A stretch of DNA of 64,000 bases from Guptibacillus hwajinpoensis (GTDB lineage: Bacteria > Bacillota > Bacilli > Bacillales > Guptibacillaceae): contig NZ_SWFM01000009.1 in assembly GCF_005144865.1 (NCBI RefSeq), positions 1 to 64,000 on the forward strand, given 5' to 3'. Made by a program: the position numbers and the translations under genes. Every line of letters begins with the position of its first letter. The first letter of the stretch is position 1. Shown in pieces: positions 8,382 to 17,396 of the stretch. A model generated the notes under the pieces. It was not told the DNA's origin, ran no database searches, and was given only the letters and a program-made list of their open reading frames with translations.

Positions 8382-8738
8382 TTATCCCCCCAATTCCTGT
8401 TGTAATTTCTCTAACCCCTGTTCTAAATCTAATGCAGTTGGGACATTCTTCATCATGATGCCGAGATCAATCAACGTTATTGCTACAGCAGGTTGAATTC
8501 CTGTAAGCACCACTTTTGCCCCCATTAAATTCGACATGCGTACAACATCACCTAGTACTTTGGCGATAAATGAATCAATCATATCGACAGATGTCAGATC
8601 AATTACAACGCCTTTTGCTCCTGTCTCATGAATCTTTTCGAGCAAATCCTCCTGAAATTGAAGTGCTGTTTTGTCATCAAGGTCTACCTGAATTGTAATT
8701 AACAAATATTGATTTAGTTTCAATATAGGAATCCGCAT
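8382..8738 (-). CDS. rsbS: Stressosome scaffold protein RsbS
   Basis: 118-aa single STAS domain with the phospho-acceptor serine in [17 protein letters not shown]. With RsbR it forms the stressosome core that sequesters RsbT. It sits twelve bases after rsbR, with an AAGGGGGG site. Confidence 0.95.
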   Translation of the reverse strand: MRIPILKLNQYLLITIQVDLDDKTALQFQEDLLEKIHETGAKGVVIDLTSVDMIDSFIAKVLGDVVRMSNLMGAKVVLTGIQPAVAITLIDLGIMMKNVPTALDLEQGLEKLQQELGG

Positions 8739-8750
8739 GGTCTTCCCCCC

Positions 8751-9572
8751 TTACTCAAGCTCAATCATTTTTCGTTTAGTCATTTCTAATGCCGTTTTCA
8801 TACCTTTAAATAACGTACTCTTGGTTGGGAATTGTCCGAGGTCAATTCCAAGATTGACGATCGTTTGAGCAATCTCAGGTCTAATACCAACTAGAATACA
8901 TTGTGCTCCAACAAGGCGGACAGCTTCAGCTGCCTGGATAATATGGTGTGCAACCATTGTATCCACTACAGGAACACCAGTAATATCAATAAGAACTACT
9001 TGAGATCTATGTTTAATAACACCAGTCAACAGATTTTCCATTATAAGTTTCGCACGTTCTGTATCAATGGTTCCAATGAGTGGCATTACACTGATATTCT
9101 CAAAAACCGGAATAAGAGGTGCCGATAATTCTTGAAGAGCAACTTTCTGAATCGATACTGTATTCTCCCAATTCTTAGCACTCTCATTGATTAGCTGATT
9201 AACAATTGGATCAATCCAGCGATCAATTTCATCGTACATGGCGAACACTTTTTCATTTGACTGATTGGCATCTAGAAGGACTGCCAGAATTATACGGCGG
9301 AAATTTTGCAACCCTTGCGTAATATAGCTAAGTCTCCACCCTATCTTCATTAAATGTTCAGCAAACTCTGTCATGCGATCTGTTGGCTTATGAACATTTT
9401 GTTCAATATGCGTATAAATAATTTCAAACAATTCTTGGTTTGTTTCCTCGTAAGCTTTATCAGTTATTGACTGTAGCCGGTGTTCATCCCGTACTTTTTC
9501 CATCTCGTCCATCCATCTGGTGTAAATACGTTCACGGCTTTCATTCAATAATTGTATGACTAACTTGTCCAT
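8751..9572 (-). CDS. rsbRA: Stressosome sensor protein RsbRA
   Basis: 273 aa: N-terminal non-heme globin-like sensor domain (about 1-130), a linker helix, and a C-terminal STAS domain. The two threonines corresponding to T171 and T205 of B. subtilis RsbRA are present (MPLIGTIDTER and GVPVVDTMVAHH). The open frame extends upstream to 9635, but the ATG at 9572 follows AGGGAGGAGC and gives the family length (274 aa in B. subtilis). First gene of the rsb operon. A non-identical STAS protein at 15925 may belong to the same network. Confidence 0.95.
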   Translation of the reverse strand: MDKLVIQLLNESRERIYTRWMDEMEKVRDEHRLQSITDKAYEETNQELFEIIYTHIEQNVHKPTDRMTEFAEHLMKIGWRLSYITQGLQNFRRIILAVLLDANQSNEKVFAMYDEIDRWIDPIVNQLINESAKNWENTVSIQKVALQELSAPLIPVFENISVMPLIGTIDTERAKLIMENLLTGVIKHRSQVVLIDITGVPVVDTMVAHHIIQAAEAVRLVGAQCILVGIRPEIAQTIVNLGIDLGQFPTKSTLFKGMKTALEMTKRKMIELE

Positions 9573-9756
9573 CTTGCTCCTCCCTACAATCTTACTGCGT
9601 TCATTTATCTTCTCATTGCAAAGTAATCCTCGCAATCATTATGCTTTCCCAAATTTAGCACATCACATCATTTTAATCTTAACACACTTTTCGACACAAC
9701 TAGAATATTCCCTGCCATACCTCATACGAAAAGCATCAAAAAATTCTTTGAGTATA

Positions 9757-9781
9757 CAAAAAAACTGCTCATAGGAGCAGC
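9757..9781 (-). terminator. Terminator after mazF
   Basis: Stem CTGCTC/GAGCAG with loop ATAG and seven T on the minus strand. It separates mazEF from the downstream rsb operon; the rsbR promoter should lie between 9573 and 9757, but no clear consensus was found. Confidence 0.75.
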
Positions 9782-9808
9782 TTCGCTTGGTTACTATTCT
9801 ATGCGTTT

Positions 9809-10159
9809 TCAAAAATCAATAAGTCCTAGGCTGATCTGCAAGGCTTCTTGCACCCGTTGCATCATACCCTCATCAAGGTGAGTGATCTTATCAGTTAGAC
9901 GCTGTTTATCAATGGTACGTATTTGTTCTAGCAATATAACCGAATCCCGTTCAAACCCATACCGCTTGGCATCAATTTCCACATGTGTGGGAAGCTTCGC
10001 TTTTTGAATTTGCGCAGTAATTGCGGCAACAATGACAGTAGGACTAAAACGATTCCCAATGTCGTTCTGAATAATCAAGACAGGCCTTACGCCACCCTGT
10101 TCAGAACCTACAACAGGAGAAAGGTCAGCAAAATACACATCACCTCGTTTGACAATCAA
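9809..10159 (-). CDS. ndoA: mRNA interferase MazF (EndoA)
   Basis: 116-aa MazF/PemK toxin. The N-terminal [19 protein letters not shown] and RPVLIIQND blocks are typical of Firmicute EndoA, which cleaves UACAU in RNA; VIVAAIT carries the conserved catalytic-region threonine. It is four bases after the antitoxin gene, as in B. subtilis ndoAI-ndoA. Confidence 0.96.
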   Translation of the reverse strand: MIVKRGDVYFADLSPVVGSEQGGVRPVLIIQNDIGNRFSPTVIVAAITAQIQKAKLPTHVEIDAKRYGFERDSVILLEQIRTIDKQRLTDKITHLDEGMMQRVQEALQISLGLIDF

Positions 10160-10163
10160 GCCA

Positions 10164-10442
10164 TTACACCCCGCTTACTAAGCGGTCCACGGTGTGCTCT
10201 GCTTCCTCCTCAACAAGAAAGGCTTCTGCTGCAAGGTTCAAGTTAATCTTAGCCATCTCCATGTACCCCTGGCGCATGGCATCACGAATTTGTCGCTTTT
10301 TGCGTTCGCGAATATACATTGTCGTGGCCTGTGATATGAACTCGTTACGATCGAGCTGTTCCTGTTGAATGATACCATCCACCTCATTTAAAATATGTTG
10401 TGGGAGAGTTACAACAATCGATTTTTTGTTTGCCTCTGACAC
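10164..10442 (-). CDS. ndoAI: Antitoxin MazE (EndoAI)
   Basis: 92-aa ribbon-helix-helix antitoxin. The N-terminal half ([30 protein letters not shown]) is the RHH DNA-binding domain, and the C-terminal [16 protein letters not shown] ... TVDRLVSG region is the part that binds MazF. The open frame continues upstream to 10463, but the GTG at 10442 (GTG-TCA-GAG) has GGAGG nine bases upstream and matches the 93-aa B. subtilis protein that begins MSE. An ATG two codons earlier is a possible alternative. Confidence 0.93.
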   Translation of the reverse strand: MSEANKKSIVVTLPQHILNEVDGIIQQEQLDRNEFISQATTMYIRERKKRQIRDAMRQGYMEMAKINLNLAAEAFLVEEEAEHTVDRLVSGV

Positions 10443-10576
10443 AAACATACACCTCCGAAGCACTGCTACTCATATTGTATTCCACCATTAATCTTACCAT
10501 TGCAGACGACGCATTGCAAAACAACTTTCCACAAGACTATTTCATCATATTCTTGCAAAATCCTTCTTTTATTTTA

Positions 10577-11743
10577 CTATTTTTTTAAAATTGTATTCAT
10601 TACGCCTTTTTTTTCTCCATTTTCACGAAAAATTCTCGGAACGCGCGGCCCGATCATACAAGGAATTTCATAGTTTATCGTCTCAAGTCGCTCAGCAATG
10701 TCATCTATTGTAATTTCTTCTGTGCCTTGTTGACCTATAAGTGTCACATGCGTTCCAATAGCAGTCGCTGCTGGGAGTCGAACCATAAACTGATCCATAC
10801 AAATACGACCGACAATGGGTGCTTGTTCACCATTTACTAGGACATACCCATCACGCAACTTGCGGATCCAACCATCTGCATAGCCTATTGGAACTGTTCC
10901 AATCCATTCGCCTTCAGTCGTATGGTAAGTCGATCCATAGCTTATCGGCTCGCCTTCTTTCATTTGCTTCACATTAACAAGTTGACTATGAAGACTGAAA
11001 GCAGGATTGAGATTAAAAGGTTGAACCGATTTCATTTCCTGTGAAGGACTGAGACCATACATGGAAATACCAACACGTATCATATTCCCAATACGTTCAG
11101 GTATTCTGACGGCTCCTGCACTATTGCCTAGATGGATCAGGGTAGGATGGATGCCTTCCGCTTTTAAATAGGAGGCCATTTTTTCAAACCTATTACGTTG
11201 CGTTTCAATAAATGGATTATCTGGTTCATCCGCTGTTGCAAAGTGTGTATACAGTCCTTCCACTCTAAAAGAAGGTTTCTTTCTTAAACACTCTACTATC
11301 AGTTTAGCTTCCTTTTCTTCCTTTATACCTAGTCGTCCCATTCCGGTGTCGATTTTCAAATGAATAGTAAGAGACAAACCATTCAAATTAGCTTCTGCCT
11401 GCTCAATCCATTCTAATTGAAACACAGTCAGCGTGATGTCCTGTTCTGCTGCCAATCTGGCATGAACCGGCGGGACCCAACCAAGTACTAGAATTGGTGC
11501 AGTTACCCCTTCCTTACGGAGCATAAGCGCCTCATCGAGAATCGCTACTGCTAGATAAGTTGCACCTGACTGTAATGCCGTCTCAGCTGTCGCAACTGCA
11601 CCATGCCCATAACCATTCGCTTTTACGACTGCCATTATCGAAACATCTGATGGAACATAGTTTTTATAAGCAACGATATTTTGTTTAATGGCATCAAGAT
11701 TAATCTCTGCCCATGTCTCTCGATAAAAAGGTTGATTCTCCAT
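10577..11743 (-). CDS. alr: Alanine racemase
   Basis: 388-aa PLP enzyme that interconverts L- and D-alanine for peptidoglycan. The catalytic lysine is in AVVKANGYGHGAV, the catalytic tyrosine in the SYGSTYHT region, and the C-terminal domain has GRICMDQF. Fold-type III layout is a TIM barrel (about 1-245) plus a beta domain. AGGAGG precedes the ATG. In line with B. subtilis alrA-ndoAI-ndoA order. Confidence 0.96.
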   Translation of the reverse strand: MENQPFYRETWAEINLDAIKQNIVAYKNYVPSDVSIMAVVKANGYGHGAVATAETALQSGATYLAVAILDEALMLRKEGVTAPILVLGWVPPVHARLAAEQDITLTVFQLEWIEQAEANLNGLSLTIHLKIDTGMGRLGIKEEKEAKLIVECLRKKPSFRVEGLYTHFATADEPDNPFIETQRNRFEKMASYLKAEGIHPTLIHLGNSAGAVRIPERIGNMIRVGISMYGLSPSQEMKSVQPFNLNPAFSLHSQLVNVKQMKEGEPISYGSTYHTTEGEWIGTVPIGYADGWIRKLRDGYVLVNGEQAPIVGRICMDQFMVRLPAATAIGTHVTLIGQQGTEEITIDDIAERLETINYEIPCMIGPRVPRIFRENGEKKGVMNTILKK

Positions 11744-11871
11744 ACTTTATTTCCTCCTGAAAACAAATCACTCTGCTTTCTATTTTAGGAGTTTTTAAGA
11801 AAATCGCAAGCGTAACTATTTAAAGTACGCCAATAACGTTAGCCTCTATTTCATGAGCCAATTAACTTCTA

Positions 11872-11904
11872 AAGAAGGTTCAGCCGTCACAGCTGAACCT
11901 TCTT
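11872..11904 (-). terminator. Terminator after ydcC
   Basis: Perfect 13-bp stem AAGAAGGTTCAGC/GCTGAACCTTCTT with a 7-nt loop, just past the stop codon of the lipoprotein gene. Confidence 0.75.
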
Positions 11905-11910
11905 GGAGTG

Positions 11911-12915
11911 TTATTTAATTTCTGTGGTACCATACACAGACCTTGCAACAGAGACCAATTCCTCTATTGATAGATCATCTGAAGCAAGGAAGAAGTCAAC
12001 CCCGTTATGGTTCCAGGTAACTGTCGACTCTGTCATAATTCCCATTGTGAAACCAAGGTCGACCGGTTCTCCTTCACCCACTGATACAGGTGCACTTGTC
12101 TCTAGTGCAGCTTCACTCTTTTCTTCAATTAATGTGAAAGATTTTTCACCAGTGAAAGTTAATATCACTTTATCCTTCGCTACTTCTTTCTCGTCTGTAA
12201 GCCCCGTCCCTTGAGGCTCATACATTGGGTAAACGACTTCAAAAGGCTCATTGGTAGCGGCAATGACTGGCACTTCAAGCTGAGCTGCTGTCATGTTTCG
12301 CTCCATATCGAAAGCACCTTTGTCGAATGAAGCATTAAATTTCATATTGGAGAATTCAATGTTCACTAACGGCTTCATATCCTGATTCATAATTGTTACT
12401 TTCTCTGGAGCAAGATCCTTCTTATTTAGCTTAATTGATTGCTTAGATAAGTTTTTGTTTTGATAGTTTGTTTTTGTAGTGAAGACATAGTCATTATCTT
12501 TTGCTTCAAATCCAGCGCTTGAATCATTTAAAATATCAGAAACGAGCGTATTGTAGAGGTAAGCTTGGCTACCGTTCTCAGGCCAATTGCTTTGGAATCT
12601 GAAACTTTTATTAAGAGCTGGCGTAAGCACAAACACACCTTCATCATTTCTTAAAATGATTTGGCTTTGCTCTTTCGTTGCATTTTTCAATTCTACTCGA
12701 TAATAAGATGGCTTCTGATACCAAATCTCTACATCGTAACGTTGAGGCTCTTCCCCTGTTTCAAGTGTCATCTTAGCATTCACTTTATAGCTGTCCATTT
12801 CATTTAACTTTTTATCCAAAGCATCCACTACGTCCTGCTGACTTTTCTGTCCACAACCAGCAAGGGCAACAAGCATCAGTATTCCGATAAGTAAAACAGA
12901 ACCGAACCTTTTCAC
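11911..12915 (-). CDS. ydcC: Lipoprotein YdcC (LolA/GerS-like fold)
   Basis: 334-aa lipoprotein: N-terminal KRF, a hydrophobic segment and the lipobox LAGC, so it is anchored outside the membrane. The rest is predicted beta-rich and resembles the LolA-like domain of YdcC (354 aa in B. subtilis, sporulation-associated) and clostridial GerS. The open frame starts at a TTG (12924) that touches AAAGGAG; the GTG three codons later (12915) has a nine-base spacing and is preferred. Placed between nnr and alr as in B. subtilis. Molecular role unknown. Confidence 0.85.
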   Translation of the reverse strand: MKRFGSVLLIGILMLVALAGCGQKSQQDVVDALDKKLNEMDSYKVNAKMTLETGEEPQRYDVEIWYQKPSYYRVELKNATKEQSQIILRNDEGVFVLTPALNKSFRFQSNWPENGSQAYLYNTLVSDILNDSSAGFEAKDNDYVFTTKTNYQNKNLSKQSIKLNKKDLAPEKVTIMNQDMKPLVNIEFSNMKFNASFDKGAFDMERNMTAAQLEVPVIAATNEPFEVVYPMYEPQGTGLTDEKEVAKDKVILTFTGEKSFTLIEEKSEAALETSAPVSVGEGEPVDLGFTMGIMTESTVTWNHNGVDFFLASDDLSIEELVSVARSVYGTTEIK

Positions 12916-12975
12916 TATATCCAACTCCTTTGCCTCATTTAAAACGACAAAGGAGGTTCCTGTACGGTGAAAAAC

Positions 12976-14508
12976 CTATCCGTGGTTTTGCTCAAGAAAT
13001 GAATGCAGAACAGCTGGTATAGTTGCAATAACGTCGGTTGCCAATACGTCCAGGGTTGAATGGGCTGTTTGAACCAGGGTATCAGCCGCTTTACCGTGAA
13101 CAAAAACGGCGTTGCTTATCCCTTCTTGAATGGATTGACTATGCATTACAAAAGCGAGTATCATTCCAGTCAGCACATCACCAGATCCACCTTTTGCTAA
13201 AGCTGGATTACCTGTTGTGTTGACGAACTGACTTCCATCAGGTGTGGTCACAACTGTATAAGGACCTTTTAAAACAAGATATACACCATACTCACGTGCA
13301 AACGACCGAGAGATTTCGAATCGTCGACTTTGAATATCTTGAATAGAAAATCCAGTCAGCCTTGCCATTTCTCCTGGATGTGGAGTTAAAATAGTCGGTG
13401 ACTTTCTTGCTTTCAATTCATCCTTCAGTTCACTCAAATGATAGAGCGCATCAGCGTCCAGAACGAGAGGTACTTTCGTTGCTAGCGTAGCCTTGACGAC
13501 CTTGCTGCACCCCACTTCTCTTCCAAGACCAGGCCCAATCGCGATACCGTCGAATTCAGAAAGGTCACCTGACACATCTCCAGAGAAATGACCATTATCT
13601 GAAGACCACCCTTGAAACATCGCCTCTAACATAGTACTTGTTACTAGTGAAAGGATATTATCTGGCACAGCGACCTGTATTAAACCCGCTCCACTTCGAT
13701 AGGCAGCTTTTGTTGACATTACAGGTGCTCCAGCCATTCCCCTTGATCCGCCAATCACCAGACCTTTTCCATGGCTTCCTTTATGGGAGGATGACGTTCG
13801 ATCGATAAGTGTACGCATAACATCTGGTTCAAGCCAGAGTTTTTTGTGTAAAGCTTTTGAAAAAGCGTTTCGGGGCAGCCCAATATCAATCACTTCTAGT
13901 TCTCCATAATAATCAGCATCAGGGTAAAGGAAGGCTCCTAACTTCGGGCACTGAAGTGTAAAAGTTCTGTCAGCATTAATAGGCTGGTTATCACCTTCGA
14001 ACCCTCCATTAGCATGTAAGCCACTTGGCACGTCGACAGAAATAACCGTAGCAGACGACTGGTTTACTTTCTGTACAACTTCATCATATGGTGAACGAAT
14101 TACTCCTGATATGCCAAGACCTAACAGACAATCGACTATAACGGTATACTTCGCAAGATTTTGTTGAAATGCTTCTCCATCTTTATATGCATTCCACTCA
14201 TAAGACAAGCTAGTATAAATGCCAAAATGAGTACCCGCATCTCCCTTCACATTTGATTGTTGAGGGATCACCCATACATCAACATTGTACCCACTCTCTT
14301 TTAAGTATCTTGCAAGAACAAAGCCGTCTCCTCCGTTATTCCCTGAACCAATTAACACAGCAATCCGTTCATTCTTGTGAATTCTGCCCTTCATCGCTTC
14401 AAAAAGTGCTTTTCCTGCGTTTTCCATAAGCAGTACGCCACTTAAACCAATCTCCTCCATGGTAAACCGGTCCGCTTCATACATTTCTTCTCCGGATACG
14501 ATTCTCAC
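12976..14508 (-). CDS. nnr: Bifunctional NAD(P)HX epimerase / ADP-dependent dehydratase
   Basis: About 510 aa. The N-terminal YjeF_N domain (about 1-205, GSGNNGGDGFVLAR) epimerises damaged R-NAD(P)HX. The C-terminal ribokinase-like YjeF_C domain (about 225-510, GGSRGMAGAPVMSTKAAYRS and NPALAKGGSGDVLTGMI) dehydrates S-NAD(P)HX with ADP. An ATG lies at 14547, but the GTG at 14508 follows AGGAGG by seven bases (GTGAGAATC) and gives the typical length. It is downstream of acpS and upstream of ydcC on the same strand. Confidence 0.93.
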   Translation of the reverse strand: MRIVSGEEMYEADRFTMEEIGLSGVLLMENAGKALFEAMKGRIHKNERIAVLIGSGNNGGDGFVLARYLKESGYNVDVWVIPQQSNVKGDAGTHFGIYTSLSYEWNAYKDGEAFQQNLAKYTVIVDCLLGLGISGVIRSPYDEVVQKVNQSSATVISVDVPSGLHANGGFEGDNQPINADRTFTLQCPKLGAFLYPDADYYGELEVIDIGLPRNAFSKALHKKLWLEPDVMRTLIDRTSSSHKGSHGKGLVIGGSRGMAGAPVMSTKAAYRSGAGLIQVAVPDNILSLVTSTMLEAMFQGWSSDNGHFSGDVSGDLSEFDGIAIGPGLGREVGCSKVVKATLATKVPLVLDADALYHLSELKDELKARKSPTILTPHPGEMARLTGFSIQDIQSRRFEISRSFAREYGVYLVLKGPYTVVTTPDGSQFVNTTGNPALAKGGSGDVLTGMILAFVMHSQSIQEGISNAVFVHGKAADTLVQTAHSTLDVLATDVIATIPAVLHSFLEQNHG

Positions 14509-14565
14509 AACAGGTCCCTCCTGACCGTGGTAAAATATATGAGGCAAATCAGCAAGTTATGCAGA

Positions 14566-14925
14566 CTAGCTTGACGAGCTCTCGATAATGATTTGCGATA
14601 CTGCATGTTGCCTCGTATGTGAAATTGTAATATGTATGCGTTCACCTTCGCTTAGTGTTTCAATATAAGGTGCACCTTCTGGGGACTTTTTGATTGTGAT
14701 ATCCTGAAAGCTCAGTTTCCCAATACCTGTCCCCCTCGCTTTCGCATAAGCTTCTTTAGCAGCAAACCGACCAGCAAGAAATTCCACACTTCTATGTCCA
14801 CTAAGTTTGCTATACTCCTCTTGCTCACTACTTGTCAGAATTCGCTCTGGAAAAGAAGGGTTCCTCTCAACAGCTTTCTGAATCCGATCTAGTTCAATCA
14901 AGTCAATTCCAATTCCTATAATCAT
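14566..14925 (-). CDS. acpS: Holo-[acyl-carrier-protein] synthase AcpS
   Basis: 119-aa phosphopantetheinyl transferase that loads apo-ACP. Metal and CoA motifs are visible: GIGIDLIELDRI at the N terminus and FAAKEAYAKARGTGIG. The start at 14925 is set by TAAGGAGG just upstream; the ORF extends to 14985 without support. Divergent from the rhomboid gene, as B. subtilis acpS is from ydcA. Confidence 0.95.
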   Translation of the reverse strand: MIIGIGIDLIELDRIQKAVERNPSFPERILTSSEQEEYSKLSGHRSVEFLAGRFAAKEAYAKARGTGIGKLSFQDITIKKSPEGAPYIETLSEGERIHITISHTRQHAVSQIIIESSSS

Positions 14926-15090
14926 GAAAAACCTCCTTAGTACTAACTCATTAGGATTTAGCATAAAGTTATCAATAGTGCTCAAGTTGAAAGCTATGCT
15001 AAACTAGTAAGAAATATATGAGACAGTTATTTGTCTTTAAGTACCGATTTCCTTCGTACATTTAAATTTTCTAGTAAAGGTGGTAAACAT

Positions 15091-15855
15091 ATGTTTGTGC
15101 GAAATGAAGATTTTCGCTCATTTATCCGCTATTATCCTATCATTTCCATACTTATTGGTATACATATCCTCCTCTTTATTATGGTAAACCTTTTTGGGAT
15201 GTTTTCCATTTTCAATTTAGGAGTAGGATCCAATCGTGCAATTGAAGCAGGGCAGTACTGGAGACTTGTCACACCGATCTTTCTACACGGCGGTTTTGCT
15301 CACGTGTTGTTTAACTCTTTCTCACTCTACCTTTTTGGTCCTGCTCTAGAGCAAATGCTCGGTAAAATAAAGTTCTTAATTGGCTACTTCGGTGCTGGCA
15401 TCATTGCAAACATCGCTACTTTTTACCTGCAGGATAGCACGTTCAGTCATGTTGGTGCGTCAGGTGCGATCTTTGGCTTATTTGGAATCTATTTCTATAT
15501 GGCCTTCTACCGAAAAGAGCTAATCGATCAGGCAAACTCCCAGCTGATTTTAATGATTCTTGGGATTGGTCTTGTCATGACGTTCATTAGCCCTAACATT
15601 AACATTCTCGGTCATTTATTCGGCTTCCTTGCCGGTGCAGCACTAGCACCTATTCTTCTCATAGGAGCCACGCCTTTTATTAACCGTGGTATGATTCGCG
15701 TTCGGCGGGCACCAGATACTAGTGGAGATATCCGCTTTAAACCTAACAGATGGCAGAAACGTAGAATTCGTTCAGGTTCTGGCACAGGAGGCAAGATCAT
15801 CTGGGGAATTTTCATTGTTCTCGTAGCCCTTGGTTTTCTCGCTCGTTATTTCTAA
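15091..15855 (+). CDS. Rhomboid family intramembrane serine protease
   Basis: 254 aa, about six membrane segments. The catalytic serine is in HVGASGAIFGLFG (GxSG) and the partner histidine in NILGHLFGFLAGA. The C-terminal tail is basic and cytosolic, ending with one more hydrophobic helix. The ATG at 15091 has AAAGGTGG upstream; the frame is open from 15031. Equivalent in position to B. subtilis ydcA beside acpS. Substrate unknown. Confidence 0.92.
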   Translation: MFVRNEDFRSFIRYYPIISILIGIHILLFIMVNLFGMFSIFNLGVGSNRAIEAGQYWRLVTPIFLHGGFAHVLFNSFSLYLFGPALEQMLGKIKFLIGYFGAGIIANIATFYLQDSTFSHVGASGAIFGLFGIYFYMAFYRKELIDQANSQLILMILGIGLVMTFISPNINILGHLFGFLAGAALAPILLIGATPFINRGMIRVRRAPDTSGDIRFKPNRWQKRRIRSGSGTGGKIIWGIFIVLVALGFLARYF

Positions 15856-15885
15856 TAAACAAAATCGCATCTCAATAAGAAATAC

Positions 15886-15927
15886 GAAAAAACCGGTGAT
15901 TTGAATACACAATCACCGGTTTCTTTA
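15886..15927. terminator. Bidirectional terminator
   Basis: 12-bp stem AAACCGGTGATT/AATCACCGGTTT flanked by A and T runs, between the convergent rhomboid and STAS genes. Confidence 0.85.
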
Positions 15928-16695
15928 TTCCAATGGGGAAATCATATAATACTGAATAGCGTCTTTTAAACTACCCTTTATATCGAAGTTCTGGTTTAAT
16001 TCAAAGTCAAGGTCTAACAAGTTAAACGCATGTGATGGCTTTAAACCACATAACACTGGTGTGACACCAATCACACTGACCATATTACAAAATGAGCGCA
16101 AAGCTTGAGGCCCGCTCTCTTCTACTTCTCCAATACCACTAAAATCAATAATAACGTGATCATAACCCCCATTGCGAAGTGAATAAAGCAGTTCATTCTC
16201 ATTTACTTCAAATAACACCTGTTCGAGCGTTCCGAATAAAGGTATAACCCCGATAGTTGAAGTGATTGGCAGGAAAGGACTAGATAATTTCTTGATTCTT
16301 GTGAGCGCTACTTCTAGCTCTTCCTTTTTATCAAGCAAATCAAAATTGGTTTCTGATAACCTTTCTCTCTGCTTTTGAATCGACCCAGCAAGCTTTGCAA
16401 TTCTTTGGTCCTGCTTAACACAAACAATCTGTGCTACTCCTTCTTTTGACCATTTTGCATACACAATATATAGCGAATGAGGAGAATGTATCGTGTTCAA
16501 CACCAACTCAATCTCTACTTCCTTTTCTAGAGGTGTCAGGTACTTCTTAGCCTTCGTCCTGCTGTCCTGGTCGACAAGCTGTAGAAAAGAAGTGGAAGAA
16601 GAAAACGATTCGGTGGCTAGTTGTGACTTCTCAATAATTTCTAGATTGTCGTCAACGATAAACGCGGGGAGTGGATGTTTCCTAATATCAAACAT
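15925..16695 (-). CDS. PAS-like/coiled-coil/STAS regulatory protein
   Basis: 256 aa in three parts: a PAS-like N terminus (about 1-95, PLPAFIVDDNLEIIE), a predicted coiled coil (about 100-145, rich in E/K/L/Q), and a C-terminal STAS domain (about 150-256, IGVIPLFGTLEQV ... HVIIDFSGIGEVEESG). In the STAS domain the positions matching the RsbR phospho-threonines are T (FGTLE) and S (EESG). The layout resembles RsbR paralogues and YtvA-type sensors. The start at 16695 fits GGGTGGAG nine bases upstream; a GTG at 16710 is possible. It overlaps the B12-binding gene by 8 bp, so the two are translationally coupled. Partner and signal are inferred. Confidence 0.8.
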   Translation of the reverse strand: MFDIRKHPLPAFIVDDNLEIIEKSQLATESFSSSTSFLQLVDQDSRTKAKKYLTPLEKEVEIELVLNTIHSPHSLYIVYAKWSKEGVAQIVCVKQDQRIAKLAGSIQKQRERLSETNFDLLDKKEELEVALTRIKKLSSPFLPITSTIGVIPLFGTLEQVLFEVNENELLYSLRNGGYDHVIIDFSGIGEVEESGPQALRSFCNMVSVIGVTPVLCGLKPSHAFNLLDLDFELNQNFDIKGSLKDAIQYYMISPLE

Positions 16696-17341
16696 GATTG
16701 TGCTCTCCACCCTTCCGATCTTCTAACCATAAACGTATCTGCTCGAGATCTGGAACTAATAACGTATGCTTAGAGCAATACTTTGATAAGTCATACTGTG
16801 CAGCAAGTCTACCACCAACTAACACTTCAGGAGTCTTTTCTAACCCTTCAAGCTCTGTCACATAGTGGTTAAGTCGCTCAACATGAGACATAATTGAAAC
16901 AGAGATTCCTACGACGGACGCATTCCATTTCTCAACCGTATCAATGACATGCTCAAGCGGTAAATTTGCTCCGAATAATTTTGTTTGCCAACCGTACTCT
17001 TGAAAAAGTAACGAAATCATTTTCAATCCTAAATAATGTTGCTCTTGTTCAATACAAAGAAATACCGCACGTGGACCGTCTGTTGTAGTACTCGAAATCT
17101 TTTTAGAATAGGCATATCGAGAAAGCACATAATCACAGGTTGTCGTAGCAAGATGCTCATCTGCTACAGAAATTTCATTTTCTTCCCATAGCTTTCCTAC
17201 TCGCTGCATGGCTTTCGTTAATACTTCATAAGTTAGATGGCTATTTTCCATCAGACTCTTTAGCTCTTCAATTCTTTCCCACGCTCTATCCTGATCACCT
17301 TCAAGAAAGTCATCTGTTAATTGTTTTATATCAATTGTCAT
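16688..17341 (-). CDS. Stand-alone cobalamin-binding protein with CarH/LitR-type sensor motif
   Basis: 217 aa. The N-terminal four-helix cap (about 1-80) contains W52-x9-E62-H63 (LWEENEISVADEH), the motif that covers the upper face of adenosylcobalamin in CarH/LitR light sensors. The C-terminal Rossmann-like domain (about 90-200) contains E100-x-H102-x-x-G105, the lower-ligand histidine motif, then VGISVSIMSHV and LVGGR. There is no MerR-type DNA-binding domain, so the output is probably protein-protein, plausibly through the overlapping STAS gene downstream. AAGGAGAGGTG precedes the ATG. Cobalamin binding is well supported; light sensing is inferred. Confidence 0.85.
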   Translation of the reverse strand: MTIDIKQLTDDFLEGDQDRAWERIEELKSLMENSHLTYEVLTKAMQRVGKLWEENEISVADEHLATTTCDYVLSRYAYSKKISSTTTDGPRAVFLCIEQEQHYLGLKMISLLFQEYGWQTKLFGANLPLEHVIDTVEKWNASVVGISVSIMSHVERLNHYVTELEGLEKTPEVLVGGRLAAQYDLSKYCSKHTLLVPDLEQIRLWLEDRKGGEHNHV

Positions 17342-17396
17342 TCTTTCACCTCTCCTTCTTCTGAGACTAATACCGTAAACTCTCTTTAGGATCTAT

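Noticed and set aside
9809..10442. mazEF as a mobile or plasmid-borne toxin-antitoxin module
   Set aside because: It is in its conserved chromosomal place between alr and the rsb operon.
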